A stretch of DNA of 64,000 nucleotides from Gluconacetobacter diazotrophicus PA1 5 (GTDB taxonomy: Bacteria > Pseudomonadota > Alphaproteobacteria > Acetobacterales > Acetobacteraceae). Below, piece by piece: positions 20,326-28,391 of the stretch (positions within the stretch are counted from its first letter, which is position 1; every line of letters starts with the position of its first letter). The translations under genes and the position numbers were made by a program. The stretch lies in NCBI RefSeq assembly GCF_000021325.1, contig NC_011365.1:1731001-1795000 (forward strand), in the 5' to 3' direction. The notes below the pieces were generated by a model, which was not told where the DNA came from, ran no database searches, and saw only the letters and a program-made list of their open reading frames with translations.

Positions 20326-21798
20326 TCACGCAGTTTGACGGATTTCCGTACCGAGGGACGCGGCGTACCATCCGGTGATTCCGGCCTCGATCCAGTCATG
20401 GGCGTATTCGTCGCTGACCACGATGCCCGCCGCGCGCATCGCATCGCGCGGGCAGTCCCCGACCTTGGCGCACAGCACGGCATCCACGCCTTCCAGCGTG
20501 GCGATGATACCGTCCAGCGTCGCGTCCTCGCCCCAGCCGCCTTCGCAATAGGTCTCGCTCTTGCGGTGCCCGACGAAGGAAATGCCCGACGCCCCGACCT
20601 CGTAGACCTGGAATTCCCGGGCATGGCCGAAATGCTGGTTGATGCGGCCGCCGCCCTTGGTCGCCACGGCGACCAGGACCGGCGCTTCGGACGTCATGTC
20701 GGCCAGGGCGGCGTCGGCGGCCCTGCGCTGGTTCATGTGTTCGCCACGCTCCTGCGCCACGACCTCGCGGTAGGTTTCGCGCAGCGATGGGTCGTAGGTG
20801 ACCTCCTCGGCCACCTGGTCCATGGTGAATTCCTGCCCGCGATCCTCGCCCAGCAGTCCCACCGCGTCGGCGCGGCACTGGCGGCAATGGCGCATCAGCT
20901 TCGTACCGTCCGACAGGCGGTCCTGCAACGCCTTCAGTTCCGCGGCCCTGGGTCCACGCTGGCCCGTCAGTCCGAAATGCGTGCCATGCGCGGGATCGGA
21001 AATCAGCGGCATGATATTGTGCAGGAAGGCACCCTTGCCTTTGACGACCCGGTTCACCTCGATCAGGTGTTCGTCATTGATCCCGGGGATCATGACGGAA
21101 TTGACCTTCACCAGAATGTTGCGCGCCACCAGCATTTCCAGCCCCAGCATCTGGCGTTCATGCAGGATCCGAGATGCCTCCAGCCCGGTCCAGCGGCGGT
21201 TCTGGTAAAAGATCCACGGATAGATCTTCGTACCGATCTCGGGATCGACCATGTTGATGGTGATCGTGACGTGGTCGATATTCATCCGTGCGATCTCATC
21301 GACGCGGTCCGGAAGCGACAGGCCGTTGGTCGACAGGCACAATTTGACATCGGGAATGTCGTTCGCGATCAGTTCGAACGTTTCGCGTGTCTTCTTCCAG
21401 TCGTAACAGGCATCGCCTGGACCCGCGATGCCCAGGACCGAAAACTGCGGCACCGAGTTGGCGACCGAAATCACCTTGCGCCGCGCCTGCACCGGCGTCA
21501 GCTTTTCCGACACCACCCCCGGGCGGCTTTCGTTCGCGCAGTCATATTTGCGGTTGCAGTAATTGCACTGGATGTTGCACGCCGGCGCCACCGCCACATG
21601 CATGCGGGCGAAATAATGGTGCGCTTCTTCCGAATAACAGGGATGGTCCTTGACCTTTTCCCAGATTTCCGGGGCCATGTCGGCCGGCCCCTCGGAACTG
21701 CCGCAACTGGATGATGAACACCCGCCCTCTTCCAGGGCCGACCGCATCTGCTCGACCCCTCCCGTCGCAAGCGTATCCAGACTGATAAGCTGTGCCAT
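20326..21798 (-). CDS. nifB: NifB, radical SAM FeMo-cofactor core synthase
   Basis: The ATG at 21798 follows GGGGAG and gives 490 residues beginning MAQLISLDTLATGGVEQMRS. An upstream in-frame ATG lies above the sigma-54 promoter, so it is rejected. The radical SAM motif CNIQCNYC sits near residue 80, and a C-terminal NifX-like domain (VAVATKGGGRINQHFGHARE) follows. NifB fuses two [4Fe-4S] clusters with carbide and sulfur into NifB-co, the precursor of all nitrogenase cofactors. It heads the transcript nifB-fdxN-LRV-nifZ-nifT-SIR2. Confidence 0.97.
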   Translation of the reverse strand: MAQLISLDTLATGGVEQMRSALEEGGCSSSSCGSSEGPADMAPEIWEKVKDHPCYSEEAHHYFARMHVAVAPACNIQCNYCNRKYDCANESRPGVVSEKLTPVQARRKVISVANSVPQFSVLGIAGPGDACYDWKKTRETFELIANDIPDVKLCLSTNGLSLPDRVDEIARMNIDHVTITINMVDPEIGTKIYPWIFYQNRRWTGLEASRILHERQMLGLEMLVARNILVKVNSVMIPGINDEHLIEVNRVVKGKGAFLHNIMPLISDPAHGTHFGLTGQRGPRAAELKALQDRLSDGTKLMRHCRQCRADAVGLLGEDRGQEFTMDQVAEEVTYDPSLRETYREVVAQERGEHMNQRRAADAALADMTSEAPVLVAVATKGGGRINQHFGHAREFQVYEVGASGISFVGHRKSETYCEGGWGEDATLDGIIATLEGVDAVLCAKVGDCPRDAMRAAGIVVSDEYAHDWIEAGITGWYAASLGTEIRQTA

Positions 21799-21837
21799 CG
21801 GCCACTCCCCGGACTGACTTTTGCCGTCAGGTCCGAC

Positions 21838-21852
21838 GCAAGACCCATGCCA
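21838..21852 (-). promoter_or_regulatory. Sigma-54 promoter of nifB
   Basis: On the minus strand it reads TGGCATGGGTCTTGC, a good match with correct GG/GC spacing. It ends 40 bases above the nifB ATG. Confidence 0.88.
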
Positions 21853-21902
21853 ACGCCAACCGTGTGTCCTGTCATGGCCTGCCGCCACGCGGGTGACAGG
21901 AA

Positions 21903-21918
21903 TGTCTCATGTCCGACA
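21903..21918. promoter_or_regulatory. NifA upstream activator site for nifB
   Basis: TGTCTCATGTCCGACA is a perfect TGT-N10-ACA, about 60 bases above the nifB -24 element and downstream of the nifA stop. Confidence 0.82.
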
Positions 21919-21953
21919 ATCGCGACATCCGAGAGCCAGACAGGCTTTGGACG

Positions 21954-23699
21954 TCAGAATTTCTTGATGGAAATCCCGTTCTTGCGCAGGGCATAGCCGA
22001 TCTGACGGGGTGTCAGGCCCAGAATCCGCGCTGCCTTGGCCTGCACCCAGCCGGCGGTTTCCATGGCTTCGAGCAGTTCGTCGCGCTGGGGGCTCCATTC
22101 CCCCTGCGCGGCCGAACACACGGCCGAGGACGGGCACGTCGCCGGGTCGGGCGCGGCCGAGGACTGGGGCGAAGACTGGGACGAAGACCGGGGCGCCGGA
22201 AGAACGGGCAGTTCCGTCGCCGCGCCGGTGTCCCCGGCCACATCGGATGCCGCCGGATGGCGGCCCGGACCCGGGGCGGGTGCGGCCGGCCGCCAGAAGA
22301 TCGAGGACAGGCAGCCGTCGCTGCGACAGGCAAAGTCGGCCGCGCCGATGGTCTGCCCCGGCGCCAGCGTCGCGGTGCGCCGGATGCAGTTTTCCAGTTC
22401 GCGTACGTTGCCCGGAAAATAACAGGTTGTCAGGACGTCCATGCCGTCGGACGCGATGGTCAGCGACGTCCGGTTGGTTTCGTTGAACCGCCGCAGGAAT
22501 TCATTGGCCAGCATGGGAATATCCGTCGGGCGATCCCGCAGCGGCGGCAGGAAGATCGGAATGACGCTCAGCCGGTAATAGAGGTCGGCGCGAAAGCGGC
22601 CCTTGCTGACCGCTTCCTCCAGATTGCGATTTGTCGCCGTCACCACGCGCACGTCGACCTTCAGCGTCCTGGTGCCGCCCACGCGTTCGAACTCGCCCTC
22701 CTGCAGCACCCGCAGCAGCTTGGCCTGGAAACTGGGCGAGATCTCGCCGATCTCGTCCATGAACAGGGTGCCGCCATCGGCCAGTTCGAACCGGCCCTTG
22801 CGCTGGCCGATCGCGCCGGTAAAGGCGCCCTTTTCATGCCCGAACAGTTCGGATTCCAGAACGCTTTCCGGCAGGGCAGCGCAGTTCAGCTTGACGAACG
22901 GCTTGCGATGCCGGGGCGAGGCCTGGTGGATCGCCTGGGCGAACAATTCCTTGCCCGTGCCCGATTCACCGCGCAACAGGACGGTGACGTCGCTTCTGGC
23001 GACGATTTCGACCTTCTGCAGAACGGCCCGCAGCGCTGGACTGTCGCCGACGATCCCCATATATCCGCCGCCATCGGCAACCGGCGCCGCAGGCTGGGCG
23101 AGGCCGCTGTCGTGCAGCAGGTTTTCCCGGTCCCGCTGCACCAGCCGATGCAGGCGCACCATCTGCCCCATCAGCCCCGCCACCATCGACAGGAGGCAGA
23201 CATCCATGCTGCCGACGACCGATTCCTCCGGAATGGCCGGGCGATCGAGCAGCATGACACCCACCAGCCTGTCGCGGCTGAGGATCGGCACGCCGATCAC
23301 GCCGATGCGCCCCGCCCCCACCGTCCAGGCCTGCGACGTCGCGAAGCCATAGCGCGTGTCACCCGTTACGTCGGGCACCAGCAGCGGCTGGCGGCTGACG
23401 GCGATCTGTCCCACCGCCTGTTCGGGAATCGAATCGAAATAGCGCCGGGCGGCGGCGTCATCGGCCTCGGTGCCGATGATGGTCTCCACATTGCCCGCCG
23501 CGTCGAACAGCGCGACGACGGCATTGTTCAGGTCGACGAAGCTTTCCAGAACGGCCAGGACATTCCTGATGATTCCGACGGTCTCCGTCGGCGCGCACAG
23601 GATTTTCGATATCTCGTGAAGGCCGAACAAGGCGCGTTCAGCCCAGGTCGAATGGCCTTCCCCGCTGACGGGGCGAAAGGGAACGGTATCCGTAGGCAT
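21954..23699 (-). CDS. nifA: NifA, sigma-54-dependent nif activator
   Basis: This 581-residue activator has a GAF domain (about 30-170) and an AAA+ domain with Walker A GESGTGKELFAQAIH, the sigma-54 contact GAFTGA and DGGTLFMDEIGEI. A C-terminal Fis-type HTH has AKAARILGLTPRQIGYALRK. The end of the AAA+ domain carries C-X11-C-X19-C-X4-C (CYFPGNVRELENC... then CRSDGC), the signature of directly oxygen-sensitive NifA in alpha- and betaproteobacteria. The linker before the HTH is long and rich in Pro, Ala and Ser. The start has a GGAGG ribosome site. Confidence 0.96.
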   Translation of the reverse strand: MPTDTVPFRPVSGEGHSTWAERALFGLHEISKILCAPTETVGIIRNVLAVLESFVDLNNAVVALFDAAGNVETIIGTEADDAAARRYFDSIPEQAVGQIAVSRQPLLVPDVTGDTRYGFATSQAWTVGAGRIGVIGVPILSRDRLVGVMLLDRPAIPEESVVGSMDVCLLSMVAGLMGQMVRLHRLVQRDRENLLHDSGLAQPAAPVADGGGYMGIVGDSPALRAVLQKVEIVARSDVTVLLRGESGTGKELFAQAIHQASPRHRKPFVKLNCAALPESVLESELFGHEKGAFTGAIGQRKGRFELADGGTLFMDEIGEISPSFQAKLLRVLQEGEFERVGGTRTLKVDVRVVTATNRNLEEAVSKGRFRADLYYRLSVIPIFLPPLRDRPTDIPMLANEFLRRFNETNRTSLTIASDGMDVLTTCYFPGNVRELENCIRRTATLAPGQTIGAADFACRSDGCLSSIFWRPAAPAPGPGRHPAASDVAGDTGAATELPVLPAPRSSSQSSPQSSAAPDPATCPSSAVCSAAQGEWSPQRDELLEAMETAGWVQAKAARILGLTPRQIGYALRKNGISIKKF

Positions 23700-23738
23700 C
23701 TACTTGCCTCCTCCACCTCACCAGCCGTATCCGGAATA

Positions 23739-23754
23739 TGTCAGGATCATGACA
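23739..23754. promoter_or_regulatory. TGT-N10-ACA dyad immediately upstream of nifA
   Basis: TGTCAGGATCATGACA has 5-bp symmetric arms and fits the NifA-site pattern. It lies only 40-55 bases above the nifA ATG, with no sigma-54 promoter recognised downstream of it. The position suits repression or autoregulation better than activation. Confidence 0.45.
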
Positions 23755-23939
23755 TCCCGGATGGACAGTGACAACCTACGTTTCAGGTCCGAAGCAAATG
23801 GTGGAACAAAATGATGTCGCAAACCAGATTTTTCTGACCCCCCAATACATGGGGTCATCCATGGTTTTTCAGACTTTTACGCCTCATGACTATATACGGC
23901 CGGGAATAGACGTCGGTTTTTCTTTCCCGCGCGCCTCCC

Positions 23940-24500
23940 TCACGGGGCCGTCGCCACGAATTCCCGCCCCCCGCTTCCGCCCATGGGGACCTGGCGCCGT
24001 GCCCAATCCAGCAGGCTGCGCGTGGTGGACGGCAGGACATGCGCGTCCTGGCCGATGAAACGGCGCCACGCCTGCAGATGCGCCGCGCCGACGACGACGA
24101 CGATCGGGATGTTCTCGCACACGGCCTGGGCAATGTCCTCGCGCAGGCCGCCACCCTCGGCCTCGCGCACTCCAAAGCGGTTCACGAACAGGATGTCGGG
24201 CCGGGCGCGGATATGCGCCCGCAATGTCATGGACAGGACGGCCATGGCCTCCATATCCAGGGTACAGGCCACCGCCCCCGGCCCCCGATAGCGGTCCAGC
24301 CGGATCCGTCCACCGTCACGCAGATCCTCGACATACATCTCGTGGCGGCCGTCCGGTCGCAACGGTCCGCGCCGCTGCACGAAGCCCCCCACCCGCATTC
24401 CCCAGGACCGCAGGACGGCGACGGCGTCCGACAGTCGGGTCTCGGTGGCCTGGGGGCTGTCATGAAGAAGCGTGGCGATGGAAAATTCGCGCCCGGTCAT
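23940..24500 (-). CDS. DUF2478 protein, molybdenum-linked
   Basis: The ATG at 24500 follows an AGGGG site and gives 186 residues; an earlier in-frame ATG adds ten. The sequence matches DUF2478 proteins found beside mod or nif genes: RPDILFVNRFGVREAEGGGL and the end segment WRRFIGQDAHVLPSTTRSL. The fold is thought to resemble a P-loop NTPase, but no intact Walker A is visible here. The gene is divergent from modABC and upstream of nifA on the same strand. Its function is unknown. Confidence 0.7.
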   Translation of the reverse strand: MTGREFSIATLLHDSPQATETRLSDAVAVLRSWGMRVGGFVQRRGPLRPDGRHEMYVEDLRDGGRIRLDRYRGPGAVACTLDMEAMAVLSMTLRAHIRARPDILFVNRFGVREAEGGGLREDIAQAVCENIPIVVVVGAAHLQAWRRFIGQDAHVLPSTTRSLLDWARRQVPMGGSGGREFVATAP

Positions 24501-24532
24501 CGTCTGTGCCCCTTTTGTACGTCGGCGCATGC

Positions 24533-24548
24533 TGCACCTGACTCCACA
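24533..24548. promoter_or_regulatory. Imperfect NifA-site motif upstream of modABC-rpoN
   Basis: TGCACCTGACTCCACA differs from TGT-N10-ACA at one base. It is about 95 bases above the modA -24 element. Weak evidence on its own. Confidence 0.3.
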
Positions 24549-24642
24549 TCAACGGAATTTTACGCAATATTTATGCCATCCGCCGGGAATGATGTGTCGC
24601 CAAGCGGCCCGCGCGCGTTATGCCCGGCCACAATCCGGGCTC

Positions 24643-24658
24643 TGGCACGTTTCTTGCT
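24643..24658 (+). promoter_or_regulatory. Consensus sigma-54 promoter of modABC-rpoN
   Basis: TGGCACGTTTCTTGCT is a complete match to TGGCACG-N4-TTGCW. It lies 61 bases upstream of the modA ATG and reads towards it. This is the best -24/-12 match in the window. Confidence 0.9.
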
Positions 24659-24719
24659 TCCATCGCCCCGAGACCAGGAATTACCGTGTCCGACGAAGCC
24701 CGCGTGCAAGGAGCCCACC

Positions 24720-25508
24720 ATGCCGACATGCCGTCCGATCCTGTCATGCCTTGCCGTCGCCATCGCTTTCTGCATCCCGCACGGTGCCCGCGCCGAACCG
24801 CTGCGGCTGGCCGTCGCGGCGAATTTCGCCGGCACGGCGCACATCCTGGCCGACGCCTATACGGCCCGTGGCGGCGAACGCCCCACCGTCAGTTCGGGTT
24901 CCAGCGGGCAACTGGCCACGCAAATCACCCAGGGCGCGCCGTTCGATCTCTTCCTGAGTGCCGATGCGGAGCGCCCGCGGGACCTGGTCGCGCAGGGCCT
25001 GGCGGACCCCGCGTCGCGCACGACCTATGCGATCGGGCAACTGGTCCTGTGGCAGCCGGACGGGGCCGCGCCCCCGCATGCCGCCCCGCTGGGGGCCGCG
25101 ACCCTGGCCGCGAACGGCTTCACCCGCCTGGCGATCTGCAACCCGCAGACCGCACCGTACGGCGCAGCCTCGATCCAGGCCCTGCACGCACTGGGCGTCT
25201 ACGACACGGTGTCGAATAAACTGGTCGTCGCGAATTCGGTCGCGCAGGCCCTGCAGTTTGCCCGAAGCGGCAATGCCGAACTGGCCTTTGTCGCACTGGC
25301 CCAGGTGCATGACGGCCATGGAGGAGCCTACTGGCTGGTACCGCAGAAGCTCTATGCCCCCATCGTACAGGACGCCGTCGTGCTGTCGCACGCCCCGCAC
25401 CCGGGGGAAGCCCACGCCTTCATGACGTTCCTGCAGGGTCCCCAGGCCAGGAAGCTGATCGAAGCGGCCGGATACGTGGTGCCCGCGACGGCCGGTACCG
25501 CACCATGA
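24720..25508 (+). CDS. modA: ModA, periplasmic molybdate-binding protein
   Basis: The ATG at 24720 follows AAGGAG and gives 262 residues with a signal peptide ending ...CIPHGARA before EPLRLAVAANFAGTAH. The ligand-site residues are in SSGSSGQLATQITQGAPFDL and the conserved PQTAPYGAASIQAL segment. It captures molybdate for the ModBC transporter. The longer open frame upstream crosses the sigma-54 promoter and is not used. Confidence 0.94.
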   Translation: MPTCRPILSCLAVAIAFCIPHGARAEPLRLAVAANFAGTAHILADAYTARGGERPTVSSGSSGQLATQITQGAPFDLFLSADAERPRDLVAQGLADPASRTTYAIGQLVLWQPDGAAPPHAAPLGAATLAANGFTRLAICNPQTAPYGAASIQALHALGVYDTVSNKLVVANSVAQALQFARSGNAELAFVALAQVHDGHGGAYWLVPQKLYAPIVQDAVVLSHAPHPGEAHAFMTFLQGPQARKLIEAAGYVVPATAGTAP

Positions 25509-26191
25509 GCGCAATGGCGCCCGATGTGCAGCAGGCGGCATGGCTGACCATTCGCCTGGCACTGACGACAACGCTGTTCCTGATGATCGTCAGCCTGCCG
25601 CTGGCGTGGTGGCTGGCACGGCCGGGTCCCTGGTGGAAACCGGTCCTGGGGGCGATCATCTCGCTGCCGCTGGTCCTGCCGCCCAGCGTGCTGGGATATT
25701 ATTTCCTGATCGCCTTCGGCCCGTCCGGTCCCGGCGGATGGGTGGCGCGCCTGTGGGGCGGCCGCACGCTGGCCTTCAGCTTTCCGGGGCTGGTCGTCGG
25801 CTCGCTGCTCTATGTCCTGCCCTTCGCGGTGCAGCCCATCCAGAACGCATTCCGTGCCATCGGCCGCCGCCCGATCGAGGTCGCGGCCACGCTGGGGGCC
25901 TCGCCCTGGCGGACATTCTGGACGGTCGCCGTGCCCCTGGCATGGCCGGGTATCGTGACGGCCGCCGTCCTCGGCTTCGCCCATTCGGTGGGGGAATTCG
26001 GCATCGTGCTCATGATCGGCGGCGATATTCCGGGGCGTACGCGGGTCCTGTCGGTCGCGCTGTACGACTATGTCGAAAACGCGCGCTGGCATGACGCCAA
26101 CATGATCGCCTGCGGCATGGTGCTGTTCTCGTTCATCGTGATCGTGCTTCTGTCGGCCCTGCGCGGCGAAATCAGGAGGACTGACGCGTGA
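25505..26191 (+). CDS. modB: ModB, molybdate ABC transporter permease
   Basis: This 228-residue membrane protein has about five hydrophobic helices, and the ABC permease EAA loop appears as EVAATLGASPWRTFWTVAVP. It forms the inner-membrane channel for molybdate. The start overlaps the modA stop by four bases (ATGA) and the stop overlaps the modC start, so translation is coupled. Confidence 0.95.
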   Translation: MSAMAPDVQQAAWLTIRLALTTTLFLMIVSLPLAWWLARPGPWWKPVLGAIISLPLVLPPSVLGYYFLIAFGPSGPGGWVARLWGGRTLAFSFPGLVVGSLLYVLPFAVQPIQNAFRAIGRRPIEVAATLGASPWRTFWTVAVPLAWPGIVTAAVLGFAHSVGEFGIVLMIGGDIPGRTRVLSVALYDYVENARWHDANMIACGMVLFSFIVIVLLSALRGEIRRTDA

Positions 26192-26952
26192 CCGATTCCT
26201 CCCTTCTGCGGGTCGCCTTTCAGGGACGGGCCGGAACGTTCGGGTACGATTTCGCGCTGGACGCACCGGCACAGGGCGTTACCGCGCTGTTCGGCCCCTC
26301 GGGCTGCGGCAAGAGCACGATCCTGCGCTGCATCGCCGGACTGGACCGGCCCGCCGCGGGGTATTGCGCGCTGGGCGATACGGTCTGGCAGGATGCGAAA
26401 CGGTTCGTGCCGGCGTGGCGGCGGCCGATCGGGTATGTGTTCCAGGAACCCTCCCTGTTTCCGCATCTGTCCGTGCGCGGCAACCTGCTGTATGGCGCCG
26501 GCGTGCGCAGCCTGCGCCGCCTGCCGCCGGACCTGGCGGATATCATCGCCATGCTGGAACTGGAAACCTTGCTGGAGCGCGGGGTGGCGCACCTGTCGGG
26601 CGGCGAGCGGCAGCGCGTGGCGATCGGGCGGGCCCTGCTGCGCCGGCCGGCCCTGCTGCTGATGGACGAACCGCTTTCGGCACTGGACAGCGCGCGGAAG
26701 AACGAAATCCTGCCATTCCTGCAGATGCTGCACCGGCAGATACGCGTCCCCATCCTGTACGTATCGCACGATATCGGGGAAATCGCCTCTCTCGCCGACC
26801 ACGTCGTGCTGCTGGCACCCGGACGGGTGGTCGAGTCCGGGCCATGGGCCGACATGGCGGACCGGCTGGACAACCGCCGGGGGTATCGCCCGGATCACAC
26901 CCTGCCTGATGCCGCCGCGACGGATTGTCGCGCGGCCAGATCGGAAGGATGA
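26188..26952 (+). CDS. modC: ModC, molybdate ABC transporter ATPase lacking the C-terminal TOBE/MOP domain
   Basis: A GTG start overlapping the modB stop gives 254 residues. Walker A FGPSGCGKSTILRC, the signature HLSGGERQRVAIGRALL and Walker B LLLMDEPLSALDS are intact. Usual ModC proteins are about 350 residues and carry a regulatory molybdate-binding MOP domain. Here only a short low-complexity tail follows the ATPase domain, so feedback by bound molybdate is probably absent. The stop overlaps the rpoN start. Confidence 0.93.
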   Translation: MTDSSLLRVAFQGRAGTFGYDFALDAPAQGVTALFGPSGCGKSTILRCIAGLDRPAAGYCALGDTVWQDAKRFVPAWRRPIGYVFQEPSLFPHLSVRGNLLYGAGVRSLRRLPPDLADIIAMLELETLLERGVAHLSGGERQRVAIGRALLRRPALLLMDEPLSALDSARKNEILPFLQMLHRQIRVPILYVSHDIGEIASLADHVVLLAPGRVVESGPWADMADRLDNRRGYRPDHTLPDAAATDCRAARSEG

Positions 26953-28358
26953 CGCCGATGTCGGCCCAGCCCCGTCAGGAATTCAAGCAGAACCAGGGAC
27001 TGTTCATGAGCGCGCGCATGCGCCAGTCCATCCAGATCCTGCAATTGTCCAATGCCGAGCTCCATGAATTCCTGGACGCGGAGGTCGAGAAGAATCCGCT
27101 TCTGGAGCGCGATCCGACCACCTCCGCCCCCCTGGCGGAGAGGCCCGGCCTTGCCGCGCCGCCGCCCATGATGCGCGCGCCCGGCGCGACGGGGGATGCC
27201 GGGCGCTGGACGTCCGACAGCGGCCTGGATGATGACGGGACGGGGCGCCTGGCCGAATCCGCCCCGGCGTTGCGCGACGTGATGTTCGAACAACTGGTTC
27301 TGTCCGGCTGCACGACGACGGAGCGGGAAATCGGCGCGCACCTGATCGCCGCACTCGATCCGGCGGGACGGCTGGCCGGCGGCGCCACCGACGACATCGC
27401 CGCCACGTTGCAGGTCACGCTGCGGGACGTCGAGGCCATCCGGCAGCGCATGATGCGTTTCGACCCGCCCGGCCTGTTCGCCACGTCGCTTCGGGAATGC
27501 CTGGCGGCCCAGTTGCAGGAACGCAACCGTTTCGACCCGGCCATGGCGCGCCTGCTGGACAATCTGGACCTTCTGGCCCGGCACGACCTGAAGCGCCTGC
27601 GCCAGGCCTGCGACGTCAGCGCCACGGACCTGGAGGACATGATTGCCGAATTACGCACACTCGACCCCAAGCCCGGGGCGGAACATGGCAGCACCCTGAC
27701 CGTCATCGTCCCGGACATCCTGATGGAGCAGACGGCCGAGGGCGGATGGACGCTGGAGCTGAACCCCGAGAGCACCCCCCGTGTCGTGCTGAACAGCGCG
27801 CTGAGCACCCGCATGTCGCTGCGCGCCCATGGGGCGGAGCGGACATACCTGAATGACACTCTGACCAGCGCGAACTGGCTGATCCGCGCGCTGCAGCAGC
27901 GCAGCATGACCATCCTGCGCGTCTCGACCGAGATCCTGCGCCGACAGGAGGATTTCCTGCAGCACGGTCCGCAGGCCCTGCAGCCGCTCAACCTCCGGAC
28001 GGTCGCCGAGGCGCTGAACATTCACGAAAGCACGGTCAGCCGCGTGACGGCGAACAAGTACGTCGCGACCCCGCGCGGCGTGCTGCCGCTGAAATTCTTC
28101 TTCGTGGCGGCCATGACCGGAAATGACGGCGAAATCCGCAGCAACGTTGCGATCCAGAGCGTGATCCGGCGCATGATCCAGGGCGAACGCCCCGATGCCG
28201 TCCTGTCCGACGAGGCGATTTCCCTGACCCTGCGCCGGCAGGGCATCGACATCGCACGCCGCACGGTCGCGAAATATCGCGAGGCGATGGGCTTTCCCAA
28301 TTCCCTCCAGCGGCTTCAGCGCGCCGCCGAGACCGCCTCGCCCCCCAACCGGCGATAG
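26949..28358 (+). CDS. rpoN: RpoN, RNA polymerase sigma-54 factor
   Basis: The ATG at 26949 overlaps the modC stop (ATGA) and gives 469 residues. Region I is glutamine- and leucine-rich (FMSARMRQSIQILQLSNAEL). The core-binding and HTH segments follow, and the RpoN box appears as ARRTVAKYREAMGFPNSLQR near the end. It recognises the -24/-12 promoters seen across the nif cluster. It is transcribed with modABC from a sigma-54 promoter, implying positive autoregulation. Whether the genome has another rpoN cannot be seen here. Confidence 0.96.
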   Translation: MTPMSAQPRQEFKQNQGLFMSARMRQSIQILQLSNAELHEFLDAEVEKNPLLERDPTTSAPLAERPGLAAPPPMMRAPGATGDAGRWTSDSGLDDDGTGRLAESAPALRDVMFEQLVLSGCTTTEREIGAHLIAALDPAGRLAGGATDDIAATLQVTLRDVEAIRQRMMRFDPPGLFATSLRECLAAQLQERNRFDPAMARLLDNLDLLARHDLKRLRQACDVSATDLEDMIAELRTLDPKPGAEHGSTLTVIVPDILMEQTAEGGWTLELNPESTPRVVLNSALSTRMSLRAHGAERTYLNDTLTSANWLIRALQQRSMTILRVSTEILRRQEDFLQHGPQALQPLNLRTVAEALNIHESTVSRVTANKYVATPRGVLPLKFFFVAAMTGNDGEIRSNVAIQSVIRRMIQGERPDAVLSDEAISLTLRRQGIDIARRTVAKYREAMGFPNSLQRLQRAAETASPPNRR

Positions 28359-28391
28359 GCGCCGGAGCGGAGGCGGGGCGGGAACCGGATT

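Noticed and set aside
24593..24610. TGTGTCGCC region above modA as a NifA site
   Set aside because: No ACA at the required ten-base spacing from any TGT there.
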